A stretch of DNA of 64,000 nucleotides, from positions 372,001 through 436,000 of the forward strand of contig NZ_SZWE01000002.1 of assembly GCF_009669325.1 (NCBI RefSeq), given 5' to 3'. The notes below the pieces were generated by a model. It did not search any database, was not told the origin of the DNA, and saw nothing but the letters and a program-made list of their open reading frames with translations. Both the position numbers and the translations under genes were made by a program. Each line of letters opens with the position of its first letter. Within the stretch, counting starts at the first letter, position 1. Positions 24,837 to 32,687 of the stretch are shown here, piece after piece. The stretch comes from Roseovarius bejariae (lineage in GTDB: Bacteria; Pseudomonadota; Alphaproteobacteria; Rhodobacterales; Rhodobacteraceae).

Positions 24837-26020
24837 TACGAGGCCTCCTTGAGTGATGCGTCCTTCCAGGCGCCGACGACTTTGTCGGCAGCCTCGGCGA
24901 GGGTGTCGGTGGCGATGACGTTGACGGAGCTTTCGGCGAGGATTTTCTGACCTTCCTCGACGTTGGTGCCCGACAAGCGCACCACCACGGGGATTTGCAG
25001 GTTGAGTTCCTCCATGGCGCGGATCACGCCCTCGGCCACCCAGTCGCAGCGGTTGATGCCCGCGAAGATGTTGACGAGGATCGCCTCGACCTTGGGGTCG
25101 TTGAGGACCGCCTTGAAAGACATCAGAACGCGGTCGGGGCTGGCCCCGCCGCCCACGTCGAGGAAGTTGGCGGGTTCGCCCCCGGCCATCTTGATCATGT
25201 CAAGCGTGGCCATGGCGAGGCCCGCGCCGTTGACGATACAGCCGATTTGCCCATCGAGGCCGATGTAGTTGAGGCCGTTGTCGCTGGCGAAGGTTTCGCG
25301 TGTGTCTTCCTGGCTTTTGTCACGCAGTTCCGAGATTTCGGGGCGGCGGAACAGGGCGTTGTCATCGAAGCTGACCTTGGCGTCGAGCGCGACGATTTCG
25401 CCTGCCTTGGTGACGACCATTGGGTTCACCTCGACCATGTTGGCGTCCATGTCCCGCATCAGGCGATAGCAGCCCATGATGGTCTTGACCGCCTGCGGGA
25501 TCAGCGCCGGGTCAAGGTCGAGCGAGAAGGCGATCTCGCGGGCCTGGAAGGCCTGCATGCCGACGGCGGGGTCAACCACCGAGCGGATGATCGACTCGGG
25601 CTCCTGTTCCGAGATTTCCTCGATCTCCATGCCGCCTTGGGCCGAGGCCACGACGACCACGCGTTCCAGCTTCCGGTCCATCACGAAGCCAAGGTAGATT
25701 TCTTGTGCGATGTTGGTGGCCTCTTCGACATAGAGGCGGCTGACCAGTTTGCCCTGCGGGCCGGTCTGATGGGTGACGAGCTTGCGGCCCAGCATCCATT
25801 GTGCGGCGTCCGCGACTTCCTGTTCGTTGGAACAGATGCGCACGCCACCGGCCTTGCCGCGGGCGCCGGAGTGGATTTGTGCCTTGACCACCCAGCGTTC
25901 GCCCGAAAGCTCGCTGGCACGATAAACCGCCTGTTCGGGGCTGTAGGCGATGCCGCCGCGCGGCACCTGCACGCCGAAGCGCGTGAGCAGGTCCTTGGCT
26001 TGGTATTCATGGATATCCAT
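24836..26020 (-). CDS. mtkA: Malate--CoA ligase (malate thiokinase) beta subunit, SucC-like
   Basis: The 394-residue protein has an N-terminal ATP-grasp domain ([57 protein letters not shown]) and a C-terminal CoA-ligase domain ([37 protein letters not shown]). It is homologous to SucC; the assignment to malate thiokinase rests on its position between mclA (14 bp upstream) and mtkB. The encoded pathway step, malate to malyl-CoA and then glyoxylate plus acetyl-CoA, is part of the serine cycle. A succinate-specific role cannot be excluded from sequence alone. Confidence 0.85.
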   Translation of the reverse strand: MDIHEYQAKDLLTRFGVQVPRGGIAYSPEQAVYRASELSGERWVVKAQIHSGARGKAGGVRICSNEQEVADAAQWMLGRKLVTHQTGPQGKLVSRLYVEEATNIAQEIYLGFVMDRKLERVVVVASAQGGMEIEEISEQEPESIIRSVVDPAVGMQAFQAREIAFSLDLDPALIPQAVKTIMGCYRLMRDMDANMVEVNPMVVTKAGEIVALDAKVSFDDNALFRRPEISELRDKSQEDTRETFASDNGLNYIGLDGQIGCIVNGAGLAMATLDMIKMAGGEPANFLDVGGGASPDRVLMSFKAVLNDPKVEAILVNIFAGINRCDWVAEGVIRAMEELNLQIPVVVRLSGTNVEEGQKILAESSVNVIATDTLAEAADKVVGAWKDASLKEAS

Positions 26021-26034
26021 TTGATTTTCCTCTC

Positions 26035-26979
26035 TTATCCGTGCTGCGCCTTGATGGCGTCGTCGACGGTGATCACGTTGTTGGCCATGCGTTCCGAGGC
26101 GGCGTCGATCATCTTGCCATCGAGGCTGGCCGCGCCTTTTCCTTCGGCTTCTGCTTTCTTGAGTTCCTCGATGATGCGACGGGCGCGGGTGACCTCGGCC
26201 TCGGGCGGCGAGAAGACATCGTTGGCCAGATCAATCTGGCTGGGATGGATGGCCCACTTGCCTTCGATGCCAAGGGCGGCGGCGCGCTTGGCGGAGGCGG
26301 TGTAGGCTTCGGGATCATTGAAGTCGCCGAAGGGGCCGTCGATGGCGCGCAGCCCGTAGGCACGGCAGGCGACGGTCATCCGTGAGAGGGCGAAGTGCCA
26401 TTGATCGCCCGGGTAATCGGGGTTCAGCCCGCCGATCACGACGGTACGCGCGCGGTTGGAGGCGGCGTAATCGGCCACCCCGAAATGCAGCGCCTCAAGG
26501 CGGCCGGGGGTGGCGGCGATGGCCTCGACATTGGCCATGCCGAGAGCGGTTTCGATCAGGGCCTCAAGGCCAATTTTATGAGTGAATCCCATGGCTTCCT
26601 CGATTTGCGAGACCATGGTTTCGACGGTGTAGAGGTCCGACGGCACGCCGACTTTGGGCACCAGAATGGTGTCGAGATGCTGGCCTGCCTGCTCCAGAAT
26701 CTCGACCACGTCGCGGTACATGTAATGGGTATCGAGACCGTTGATCCGGATCGAGACGGTCTTGCCCTTGGCCTTCCAGTCGATGTCGTTGAGGGCCTGA
26801 ATGATATTGGCCCGCGCGTTAACCTTGTCGGGCGGCGCGACGGCATCTTCGAGATCGAAGAAAATGTAATCCACATTGCTGTCGGCGGCCTTCTCGATCA
26901 TCGAGGGGTTGGAGCCGGGAACGGCCAGCTCGGACCGTTGAAGTCGTTGTTTTTTAAGGGGATAGAGAGTGTAGCTCAT
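26035..26979 (-). CDS. mclA: L-malyl-CoA lyase (HpcH/HpaI aldolase-citrate lyase family)
   Basis: The 314-residue enzyme cleaves malyl-CoA to glyoxylate and acetyl-CoA. Landmarks are [12 protein letters not shown] at 41-52 (metal-binding acidic residues), [15 protein letters not shown] at 76-90 (catalytic Arg), and [18 protein letters not shown] with the conserved Glu. From memory it reads closer to the methylotroph serine-cycle MclA ([10 protein letters not shown] start, DYAASNRAR) than to Rhodobacter Mcl1, but lacks a short insertion before the HFALSRM segment. It heads the mclA-mtkA-mtkB operon. A 21-bp palindrome lies 121 bp upstream of its start and recurs before sgaA. Confidence 0.88.
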   Translation of the reverse strand: MSYTLYPLKKQRLQRSELAVPGSNPSMIEKAADSNVDYIFFDLEDAVAPPDKVNARANIIQALNDIDWKAKGKTVSIRINGLDTHYMYRDVVEILEQAGQHLDTILVPKVGVPSDLYTVETMVSQIEEAMGFTHKIGLEALIETALGMANVEAIAATPGRLEALHFGVADYAASNRARTVVIGGLNPDYPGDQWHFALSRMTVACRAYGLRAIDGPFGDFNDPEAYTASAKRAAALGIEGKWAIHPSQIDLANDVFSPPEAEVTRARRIIEELKKAEAEGKGAASLDGKMIDAASERMANNVITVDDAIKAQHG

Positions 26980-27089
26980 GTGGGGTGTCCTTTGGGTCTG
27001 CGGTTTAGGTCAGCTTGGACCGGATGGGCGCGGGGGGACACTTTCGCATGGGTGGCAATGCCCGCCGGGGGATGGGGTGCGGGCCTGAA

Positions 27090-27110
27090 CGGGTAGGGCG
27101 GCCCTACCCG
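27090..27110. promoter_or_regulatory. 21-bp perfect palindrome upstream of mclA
   Basis: Arms CGGGTAGGGC (27090-27099) and GCCCTACCCG (27101-27110) flank a central G. The centre is 121 bp upstream of the mclA start. A 19/21 identical copy lies at 30338-30358, 117 bp upstream of sgaA, so both probably bind the same regulator. Confidence 0.65.
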
Positions 27111-27247
27111 GCAGGGCCGCGCCGGGATGCCGGTGCACACAGTCGCTGCGGTGCAGAGAAGTTTAAGGAAAACAAATGTTTATGATCGGAAACTTATGTG
27201 CCGAAACTGGGCATTGAGGGCGTTATGACCTGTCGGTTCGCGCCGCA

Positions 27248-27294
27248 CTTGTTAACCTTTGCCGCGAATCGGGGGTAAGGGCTTGGTTAACAAG
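27248..27294. repeat. Perfect 10-bp inverted repeat with GTTAAC cores
   Basis: CTTGTTAACC at 27248-27257 is repeated inverted as GGTTAACAAG at 27285-27294, with 27 bp between. Each arm contains the palindrome GTTAAC, so it could be two dimer sites rather than one hairpin. It lies between divergent transcription units. Confidence 0.4.
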
Positions 27295-27390
27295 AAAAAC
27301 CCCCATGCTGTAACGCGTCGGTTTTACGTCGGTATCGCGTCGGTATTTTTTCCCGCACCCCCCGGAATTAACAGGGCGCGCGGTGAGAAA

Positions 27391-27418
27391 CGTACGAAAC
27401 GTACGTGAGTTTCGTACG
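27391..27418. promoter_or_regulatory. CGTACG cluster C
   Basis: CGTACG begins at 27391, 27400 and 27413. The first pair has the same 9-bp interval as the pairs in elements A and B, and GAAACGTAC is repeated in tandem (27388-27405). It lies in the intergenic region between mclA and the exported protein, about 410-420 bp from either start. Confidence 0.4.
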
Positions 27419-27836
27419 GTTTGCGCAGTAAGGGCCTATCTTGAAGGGCGGTTTTGCGGGACGGAGCGGGCATTCGCCATGGACCCGTAACAATGCACTG
27501 AAGGTCGGATCGATGACCAGCGACTACCGGTCTGTTTGCTACCCATGTGTCACTGCAAGATAGGTGAGTTTTCGGTTTTTGATTTCGGTTATTGAACGCT
27601 ACCCGATGAGAATAATTTTAGGTTTTGAATAGCAAGACTATGGTGTTGCCTTCATGTACATTGCGACTTTTGGGCGAAGGCAATCACTGCCATAGGGTCA
27701 CAGTCGTTACTGTGGTTCTACAGGAAACGGCCTTTACCAAATGGATCGAAAATCGCCTTCCTTCCGTCCATGCCTTTGCATGAGAGAAATTTTTTTGCTA
27801 ATTTCAGATTCTTATTTTTATTGGGAGGATAGTAAT

Positions 27837-28616
27837 TTGACCTTCAAAATTATTGCCACAAGCATGGTTGCTTCAGTGGTAGCTTTGCCAGCATTGGCTG
27901 CTCCAGTAGATCTCAGTTCGTGGCTTCAGGACGGCGGTGGTGGCTGGAACCTTGAATCCGACAACAACGGGGTCAAGCAATTTGGTAACTCTCCTCCGGG
28001 CGTATTTCACAACAATGAGAACAGCCAGGGGCAATCCCTTTCTGGAAGCATCGAAGTGCAATCGGCCAGCGACAATGATTTCGTCGGGTTTGTGCTGGGA
28101 TATAACGAAGGCGACATCGGTGGAGGCAACGTTGGTCAGGACTATCTGCTGATCGATTGGAAACAGGGCACCCAAGCTGGTTGGGACGCAGGCCTAGCGA
28201 TATCCCGAGTTACCGGAGATATCGCAACCGGCGGTACGAATACCGGTTCGAGTGCATGGCAACATAACGGCGTCGTAGAATTTCTCACGCGATCCAACGC
28301 GACTGGTTCTAATTTCGGCAATACCGGTTGGGCCAATAATACGGAATACACGTTCGACCTCGAATTCACGTCGTCAAATGTCAAAGTGTTCGTTAACGAC
28401 AACCTGGAGATTGACATCGACGCATCGGATTACGGTGGCGATCCGTTTGCCGATGGCTCGTTTGGCTTTTACGCGTTCTCGCAAACAGGCGGGCGCTACG
28501 CTGGCCTCGAAGAAGCTGATCTGCCTCCGCCGATACCTGTTCCCGCTGGCTTTCCGCTGGCGCTCAGCGCGCTGGCAACCTTGGGCTGGCTGGCCCGCCG
28601 TCGTCGCGTGAACTGA
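27837..28616 (+). CDS. Exported thrombospondin-C-like lectin-fold protein with VPLPA-CTERM-type sorting tail
   Basis: A TTG at 27837 with GGGAGG 8 bp upstream is the best start, giving 259 residues: signal peptide (TFKIIATSMVASVVALPALA), then a jellyroll domain resembling the thrombospondin C-terminal domain (NDFVGFVLGYNEGDIGGG, YLLIDWKQGTQ, EYTFDLEFTSSNVKVFVND). The C-terminus IPVPAGFPLALSALATLGWL plus ARRRRVN is a VPLPA-CTERM variant: Pro motif, one span, Arg cluster, recognised by exosortase systems. The protein is probably placed on the cell surface or in matrix. Base composition is lower in GC than the neighbours. An ATG at 27741 lacks a signal peptide directly after it. Confidence 0.82.
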   Translation: MTFKIIATSMVASVVALPALAAPVDLSSWLQDGGGGWNLESDNNGVKQFGNSPPGVFHNNENSQGQSLSGSIEVQSASDNDFVGFVLGYNEGDIGGGNVGQDYLLIDWKQGTQAGWDAGLAISRVTGDIATGGTNTGSSAWQHNGVVEFLTRSNATGSNFGNTGWANNTEYTFDLEFTSSNVKVFVNDNLEIDIDASDYGGDPFADGSFGFYAFSQTGGRYAGLEEADLPPPIPVPAGFPLALSALATLGWLARRRRVN

Positions 28617-28638
28617 AACCTAGCAGAAGCTTGATATC

Positions 28639-28673
28639 CGCCTTTCGCTTGCCTCAAAGGTGAGTGAAAGGCG
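28639..28673 (+). terminator. Terminator-like hairpin after the exported protein gene
   Basis: Arms CGCCTTTCGCT (28639-28649) and AGTGAAAGGCG (28663-28673) pair over 11 positions with one G-U, followed by TAATTCT. It lies 23 bp after the stop codon. Confidence 0.6.
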
Positions 28674-28961
28674 TAATTCTAGAAAAACCATTACAGACGT
28701 ACTGTAGTTTGGTCTTTTTGACCATACGCGTATTTAAACCAAAGCACATCCGCTCTGGGCTGATTGTGTTGAAAAACTCAGGCGTCTCAAAATCGCCCGT
28801 GGATTTCAGAGTTCGGTTCGGCTAGGAGACGCGTTGGCAAACGAGATTTCCAGAACGAGGCAGTGGCGGGATGAAATCCTGTCGATTTGGCCTGTTTGGT
28901 TTGTGCCTCGAATTATCCAACAAAATGAGCTCACTCCCGTTATTCGCCGCATGTTGCGGAA

Positions 28962-28987
28962 CGGGCCGCTTTTGGCAAAGCGGCCCG
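28962..28987 (-). terminator. Strong GC hairpin after sgaA
   Basis: Perfect arms CGGGCCGCTTT (28962-28972) and AAAGCGGCCCG (28977-28987) with a 4-base loop. No clear T tract follows on the minus strand, so it may protect the mRNA end or act with Rho. Confidence 0.55.
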
Positions 28988-29028
28988 GTGGTGCATAGTC
29001 AGCCCCGGCGGTGCGAGGCCGGGCAGGT

Positions 29029-30231
29029 TCAGGCGGCCTTGCTTTGCCCTTGCCGCGCGTCCGGCGTTGAGGCGCGGAACTGCTCGGATGCGGCGGCGAG
29101 GCCGGAGCCGGGCTCGACCTCGGCGCCGCAATCGCGCAGGGCCATTTCGGCTGCCGAAATCGCGCCGCAAAGCATGACCGCGTTCATCGAGCCGATATGA
29201 CCGATGCGGAAGGCGCGACCGGCGAGGATGTTGAGGCCGGAGCCAAGCGAGGTCTGGTATTTGTAATAGGCGGTCGAGATCACCTCGCGGGCATCGACGC
29301 CCTCGGGGGCATAGATGGCCGAGACCGTGTCGGAATAGCTGGCCGGATCGCGGGCCACCAGATCACATCCCTTCCACGCGGCAACGGCGGCGCGCGTGCC
29401 TTGGGCAAGGCGCGCGTGGCGGGCCCATGTGCTTTCCATCCCGGCCTCGAGCAGCATGTCGAGCGAGACACGCAGCCCACGCAGGAGTTGCGTGGCGGGC
29501 GTATAGGGGAAATAGCCGGTGTCGTTGAGGGCGATCATATCCTCGAAGCTGAAGTAGCTGCGCGGCATGGAGGCGGTCTTGCTGGCCTCAAGCGCCTTGT
29601 CGGAGACCCCGAGGAAACCGAGGCCCGCGGGTAGCATGAACCCCTTTTGCGAGCCGGCCACGGCCAGATCGACGCCCCATTTCTCCATCTCGAACTCGAT
29701 CGAGCCGATGGAGCTGACGCCATCGACGAAAAGCAGGGCCGGGTGGCCTGCTTCGTCCAGTGCCTTGCGGATGGCGGCAATATCGGAGGTGACGCCGGTG
29801 GCGGTCTCGTTGTGGGTGGCGAAGACGGCCTTGATCTGGTGGCTGGTGTCGGCCTTTAGGCGCTCGGCGTAGTCCGCGACCGGGACGGGGTTGCCCCAGT
29901 CGGTGTCGCAAAGGTCTACGTCGAGGCCGAGGCGGGTGGCCATCTCGGCCCAGAGCAGCGAGAACTGGCCGAAGCGCGACATCAGCACGCGATCGCCGGT
30001 GTCGAGCGTGTTGGTGATTGCGGATTCCCATGCCCCGGTGCCGGAGGAGGGGAAGATGAAGACGCGGCCGTTTTCAAGCCGGAAGACCTTCTTGATGTCG
30101 GTCAGGACACCATCGACGAAGCCGCCGAAATCGGGGGCGCGCATATCTTCCATGGGGATGTTCATCGCCTGACGAACGGGTTCGGGCACATTGGTGGGGC
30201 CGGGAACGAAAAGGTGTTGATAGCCGTGCAT
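29029..30231 (-). CDS. sgaA: Serine--glyoxylate aminotransferase
   Basis: The 400-residue class V aminotransferase carries FVPGPTNVPEPV at the start, FPSSGTGAWESAITNTL (phosphate binding), FVDGVSSIGS (Asp for PLP N1) and the PLP Lys196 in AVAGSQKGFMLP. It transfers the amino group of serine to glyoxylate, giving hydroxypyruvate and glycine; alanine-glyoxylate activity is common in the family. It thus consumes the glyoxylate made by MclA, 2 kb away. A copy of the mclA-upstream palindrome lies 117 bp before its start. The divergent gene encodes a LuxR-type regulator. Confidence 0.9.
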   Translation of the reverse strand: MHGYQHLFVPGPTNVPEPVRQAMNIPMEDMRAPDFGGFVDGVLTDIKKVFRLENGRVFIFPSSGTGAWESAITNTLDTGDRVLMSRFGQFSLLWAEMATRLGLDVDLCDTDWGNPVPVADYAERLKADTSHQIKAVFATHNETATGVTSDIAAIRKALDEAGHPALLFVDGVSSIGSIEFEMEKWGVDLAVAGSQKGFMLPAGLGFLGVSDKALEASKTASMPRSYFSFEDMIALNDTGYFPYTPATQLLRGLRVSLDMLLEAGMESTWARHARLAQGTRAAVAAWKGCDLVARDPASYSDTVSAIYAPEGVDAREVISTAYYKYQTSLGSGLNILAGRAFRIGHIGSMNAVMLCGAISAAEMALRDCGAEVEPGSGLAAASEQFRASTPDARQGQSKAA

Positions 30232-30337
30232 GGGATTCCTCCAGTCATGGGTTTTCCCTTGTATCGGCGGGGAGGGCCGGGGGCGTAATGCCCGAGTGAA
30301 TACCCAAGGTGAGCGGCTGGCGGGAGGCGGCCCCTAG

Positions 30338-30358
30338 TGGGTAGGGCGGCCCCACCCG
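30338..30358. promoter_or_regulatory. 21-bp near-perfect palindrome upstream of sgaA
   Basis: Arms TGGGTAGGGC (30338-30347) and GCCCCACCCG (30349-30358) around a central G (30348). It matches the palindrome before mclA at 19 of 21 positions and lies at nearly the same distance from the start codon (117 versus 121 bp). It is also 146 bp upstream of the divergent regulator gene. Confidence 0.65.
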
Positions 30359-30503
30359 TTCGAGTGAAAGCGCACATTGGCATGCGGTTGCATACTGAAA
30401 AATCGTTGAAAATCACCGGTTTAGGGTGCTTTTTTGTCGCAATTCGAGGCGTGGGAAATGGAGGCGTTTGCTGTACACTGAGCAGATGGAGGAGACCAAA
30501 ATC

Positions 30504-31145
30504 ATGACCGCGGCGCCTGTAGACAGCGCCACGAGGGATGCCCCGCAGGTGATCGTTGCCGACCGGCAGGTGATCGTTTGCCAAGGGATCGGATCGCTTG
30601 TGTCGCAAATTCCCGAGGTCACGCTGGGGGCCTTTGCCACCGACAAGGCGAGCCTCAAGACACTGTTGTCGGGGGCGCCGGAGCGGTCGATCCTGATTTT
30701 GGGTGTGCGGCTGGCGGATGGAGATCTGACCCAGGTGCTTGAGATGGTGCGTCGTGATTATCCGCATGTCATGGTGGTGGTCGTGGCCGAGGACAGCGAG
30801 TTCGCCTTTATCCGCGCGGCGATCAAGCAGGGGGCCAATTCGGTCTGCATGATGAGCCAGATCCTGACCAGCCTGCCGAAGATCTTGGGCAAGCTGGTGG
30901 AAGGGCATTCGATCGTGCCCACGGATATTCTCAAGCGGCTGACTTCGGAAAACACCGATGCGCTGTCGCGGCGTGAGCATGAGATATTGGCGCTGCTGGT
31001 GGATGGCCTGACCAATTTCCAGATTTCCGCGCGGCTGGGCCTGAGCGAGAACACGGTGAAATATTACCTCAAGGCGATTTACCAGAAGCTCGACGTGAAT
31101 TCGCGCGGGGCGGCGATTGCCAAGTATGTGGCCGGGAATTACTGA
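30504..31145 (+). CDS. LuxR/NarL-type regulator with degenerate receiver domain
   Basis: The ATG at 30504 follows GGAGGAG by 9 bp and gives 213 residues. The N-terminal half has receiver-like secondary structure ([48 protein letters not shown]) but the phospho-acceptor Asp after beta-3 is Gly67 and only one acidic residue remains in the beta-1 loop, so phosphorylation is unlikely. The C-terminal HTH ([36 protein letters not shown]) is intact. Divergence from sgaA, with the shared palindrome in between, makes it the prime candidate regulator of sgaA and mclA. An ATG at 30486 is an alternative start. Confidence 0.82.
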   Translation: MTAAPVDSATRDAPQVIVADRQVIVCQGIGSLVSQIPEVTLGAFATDKASLKTLLSGAPERSILILGVRLADGDLTQVLEMVRRDYPHVMVVVVAEDSEFAFIRAAIKQGANSVCMMSQILTSLPKILGKLVEGHSIVPTDILKRLTSENTDALSRREHEILALLVDGLTNFQISARLGLSENTVKYYLKAIYQKLDVNSRGAAIAKYVAGNY

Positions 31146-32596
31146 GCCTGCGCAGTTTGGCGCGTCGGTAGGTCAATGTTCTTCGAGGCATGGGCCACGG
31201 TGGCCTGCGCCAGAACTGTGCGGGCGTGGCTATCTATGTCGCGCAGCATGGGCAGGAATTCCTCGGAAAAGCGGTATTCGATGATGCGCTTTTGGGGCAA
31301 CCAGAATTGAAAGCGGCAAGTGCCGTATTGGGCCGCCTTGCGATAGCTTTGACAGGTGCCGAATCCGGTGGCGCTGCCGGTGTCGTCGGTGAGGGCATAG
31401 CTTGCCCCGCGCGCGGCGGCCTTGCCGATGCAGCCATCGCGGGTTTCATAGCGCGGGCCACGGTTGCGAAAGGCCTCAAGGGCGGCTTGGGCGGAGGTGG
31501 GGGACATCTCCTGCAATCGTGTGATACCCGGTGCGATTTCACGGTCGAATTCGCAATTGAACCTGGTCAGTTTTTCGAATTCATCGGTGAATGACGGGAC
31601 GGTGCCCCAATCCGGGGTGCCATCGTAGAGGCGCTGTTGCGAAGGTAGGGAGATTTCCAAGGCGCTGTTGGGGTGATCCTCGAACGTGCCTGCGAGGGTG
31701 CCGAAATCGGGAAGTGTGACGAGAAGTTTCAATGTGGACTCATCCGGGGTGGGCTGTCGTGGGCGCAACTCGGTCGAAAGCACGGCGTAACCCTGTTTGT
31801 GAGTCTTTTCGACGTCTTCTGCGCTGATGAGTGTGACGCGCTTGTAGTCCACGGTTGGCTGTACGTTCGCGGACTTGGGAAAGCTGAAGGCCCAGACGGC
31901 GTCATCATGGTTGCCCCAGTGCCGATCACGGCCCGCGTCACGAAGCATCACTTGCTGGCGGTCCGGGTCAAAGTAGGGCGCGGGCTGTGGCGCGGGGGTG
32001 TAGAGATGGGCAATGGCCACGTCCAGAAGCCCGATAAGGCCGATAGCGGCCAGCCCTATGCGCGCAGTCAGGGGACGCAGGCCAATCCAGAGCCGTTTGT
32101 GGCCGGACCTGTCGTATTCCCGGGCATTTTCGGGGGCAGGAGCCTCGGGCGCGGGGCCGTATTTTTCGCCGCGGTAGGTGCCTTTGCGCAGGGCGACCCC
32201 TGACAGCGCGATCAGGCCAAAGAGCGGGCCCAGAATTTCGCCATCGGCAAGCTGTGTTGTGATGTAGGCGGAGGAGATAAGGATGGTCAGATACCACCAG
32301 CCGCTAAGCCCTATGTCGTGAAACCGGCGGATGGTAACCGTTATGGCCGGCACGAAGAGCGCCAGTTCGATCAGGGTGCCCACGATACGGAGCAGATAGA
32401 ACCCGTGAGACGGATCGAGCCAAAGACCAAACAGCGGTTTCATGCGCCATGAGCCGGTAAACAGTGCCAGAAGCACCATCACCGCCAAGGTGAACAGAGT
32501 GAATCCCCAAAACTCGGATCGGGAGGCGCGGCCTTGGATGGACCAATACTTTTCGATGAGGCAGGATTTGACTTTACTCTTAAAATGCATTTTCAA
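31139..32596 (-). CDS. DUF805 membrane protein with long extracytoplasmic C-terminal domain
   Basis: The 485-residue protein begins with a DUF805 domain (about 15-135): the conserved [28 protein letters not shown] and four membrane spans. A fifth span near 177-195 precedes some 290 residues with no recognised family, containing Cys residues in FNCEFD, RDGCIGK, GTCQSYR and YGTCRF that may form disulfides outside the membrane. DUF805 proteins have no established function. The stop overlaps the end of the convergent LuxR-type gene by 7 bp. The large extra domain is unusual for DUF805 proteins, which are mostly about 120-150 residues. Confidence 0.75.
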   Translation of the reverse strand: MKMHFKSKVKSCLIEKYWSIQGRASRSEFWGFTLFTLAVMVLLALFTGSWRMKPLFGLWLDPSHGFYLLRIVGTLIELALFVPAITVTIRRFHDIGLSGWWYLTILISSAYITTQLADGEILGPLFGLIALSGVALRKGTYRGEKYGPAPEAPAPENAREYDRSGHKRLWIGLRPLTARIGLAAIGLIGLLDVAIAHLYTPAPQPAPYFDPDRQQVMLRDAGRDRHWGNHDDAVWAFSFPKSANVQPTVDYKRVTLISAEDVEKTHKQGYAVLSTELRPRQPTPDESTLKLLVTLPDFGTLAGTFEDHPNSALEISLPSQQRLYDGTPDWGTVPSFTDEFEKLTRFNCEFDREIAPGITRLQEMSPTSAQAALEAFRNRGPRYETRDGCIGKAAARGASYALTDDTGSATGFGTCQSYRKAAQYGTCRFQFWLPQKRIIEYRFSEEFLPMLRDIDSHARTVLAQATVAHASKNIDLPTRQTAQAQ

Positions 32597-32687
32597 CCCA
32601 GGCGTTTGATGTTCGCCTAGGTTTCGCTAGTAAATTGGGCAATTTCTGGCAGCCGATGTGATCTTGCTGTGATGCTGTGGCGCGAGG

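Larger units (their letters stand above)
26980..27836. other. 857-bp intergenic region with several regulatory-looking motifs, no gene seen
   Basis: No convincing gene was found. Working from the mclA side it holds the palindrome at 27090-27110, the long inverted repeat CTTGTTAACC/GGTTAACAAG (27248-27257 and 27285-27294), three CGTCGGT heptamers 11 bp apart (27316, 27327, 27338), the CGTACG cluster at 27391-27418, and TTGCCTTC/GAAGGCAA inverted arms (27655-27690 area). From about 27540 the sequence becomes visibly richer in A/T, and this part leads to the exported protein gene. Confidence 0.6.
28617..29028. other. 412-bp intergenic region, possible insertion-sequence remnant
   Basis: After the terminator hairpin at 28639-28673 the stretch stays A/T-rich. 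Near 28755-28790 GGGCTGATTGTGTTGAAAAA followed by CTC resembles, from memory, the end sequence of alphaproteobacterial insertion sequences (IS5 or IS1182 type). No transposase frame remains. The GC-rich hairpin at 28962-28987 precedes the sgaA stop. No gene is supported here. Confidence 0.35.

Noticed and set aside
28871..29200. A plus-strand frame of 109 codons at the end of the low-GC stretch
   Set aside because: It runs through the GC hairpin and into sgaA antisense sequence, with no ribosome site or domain.
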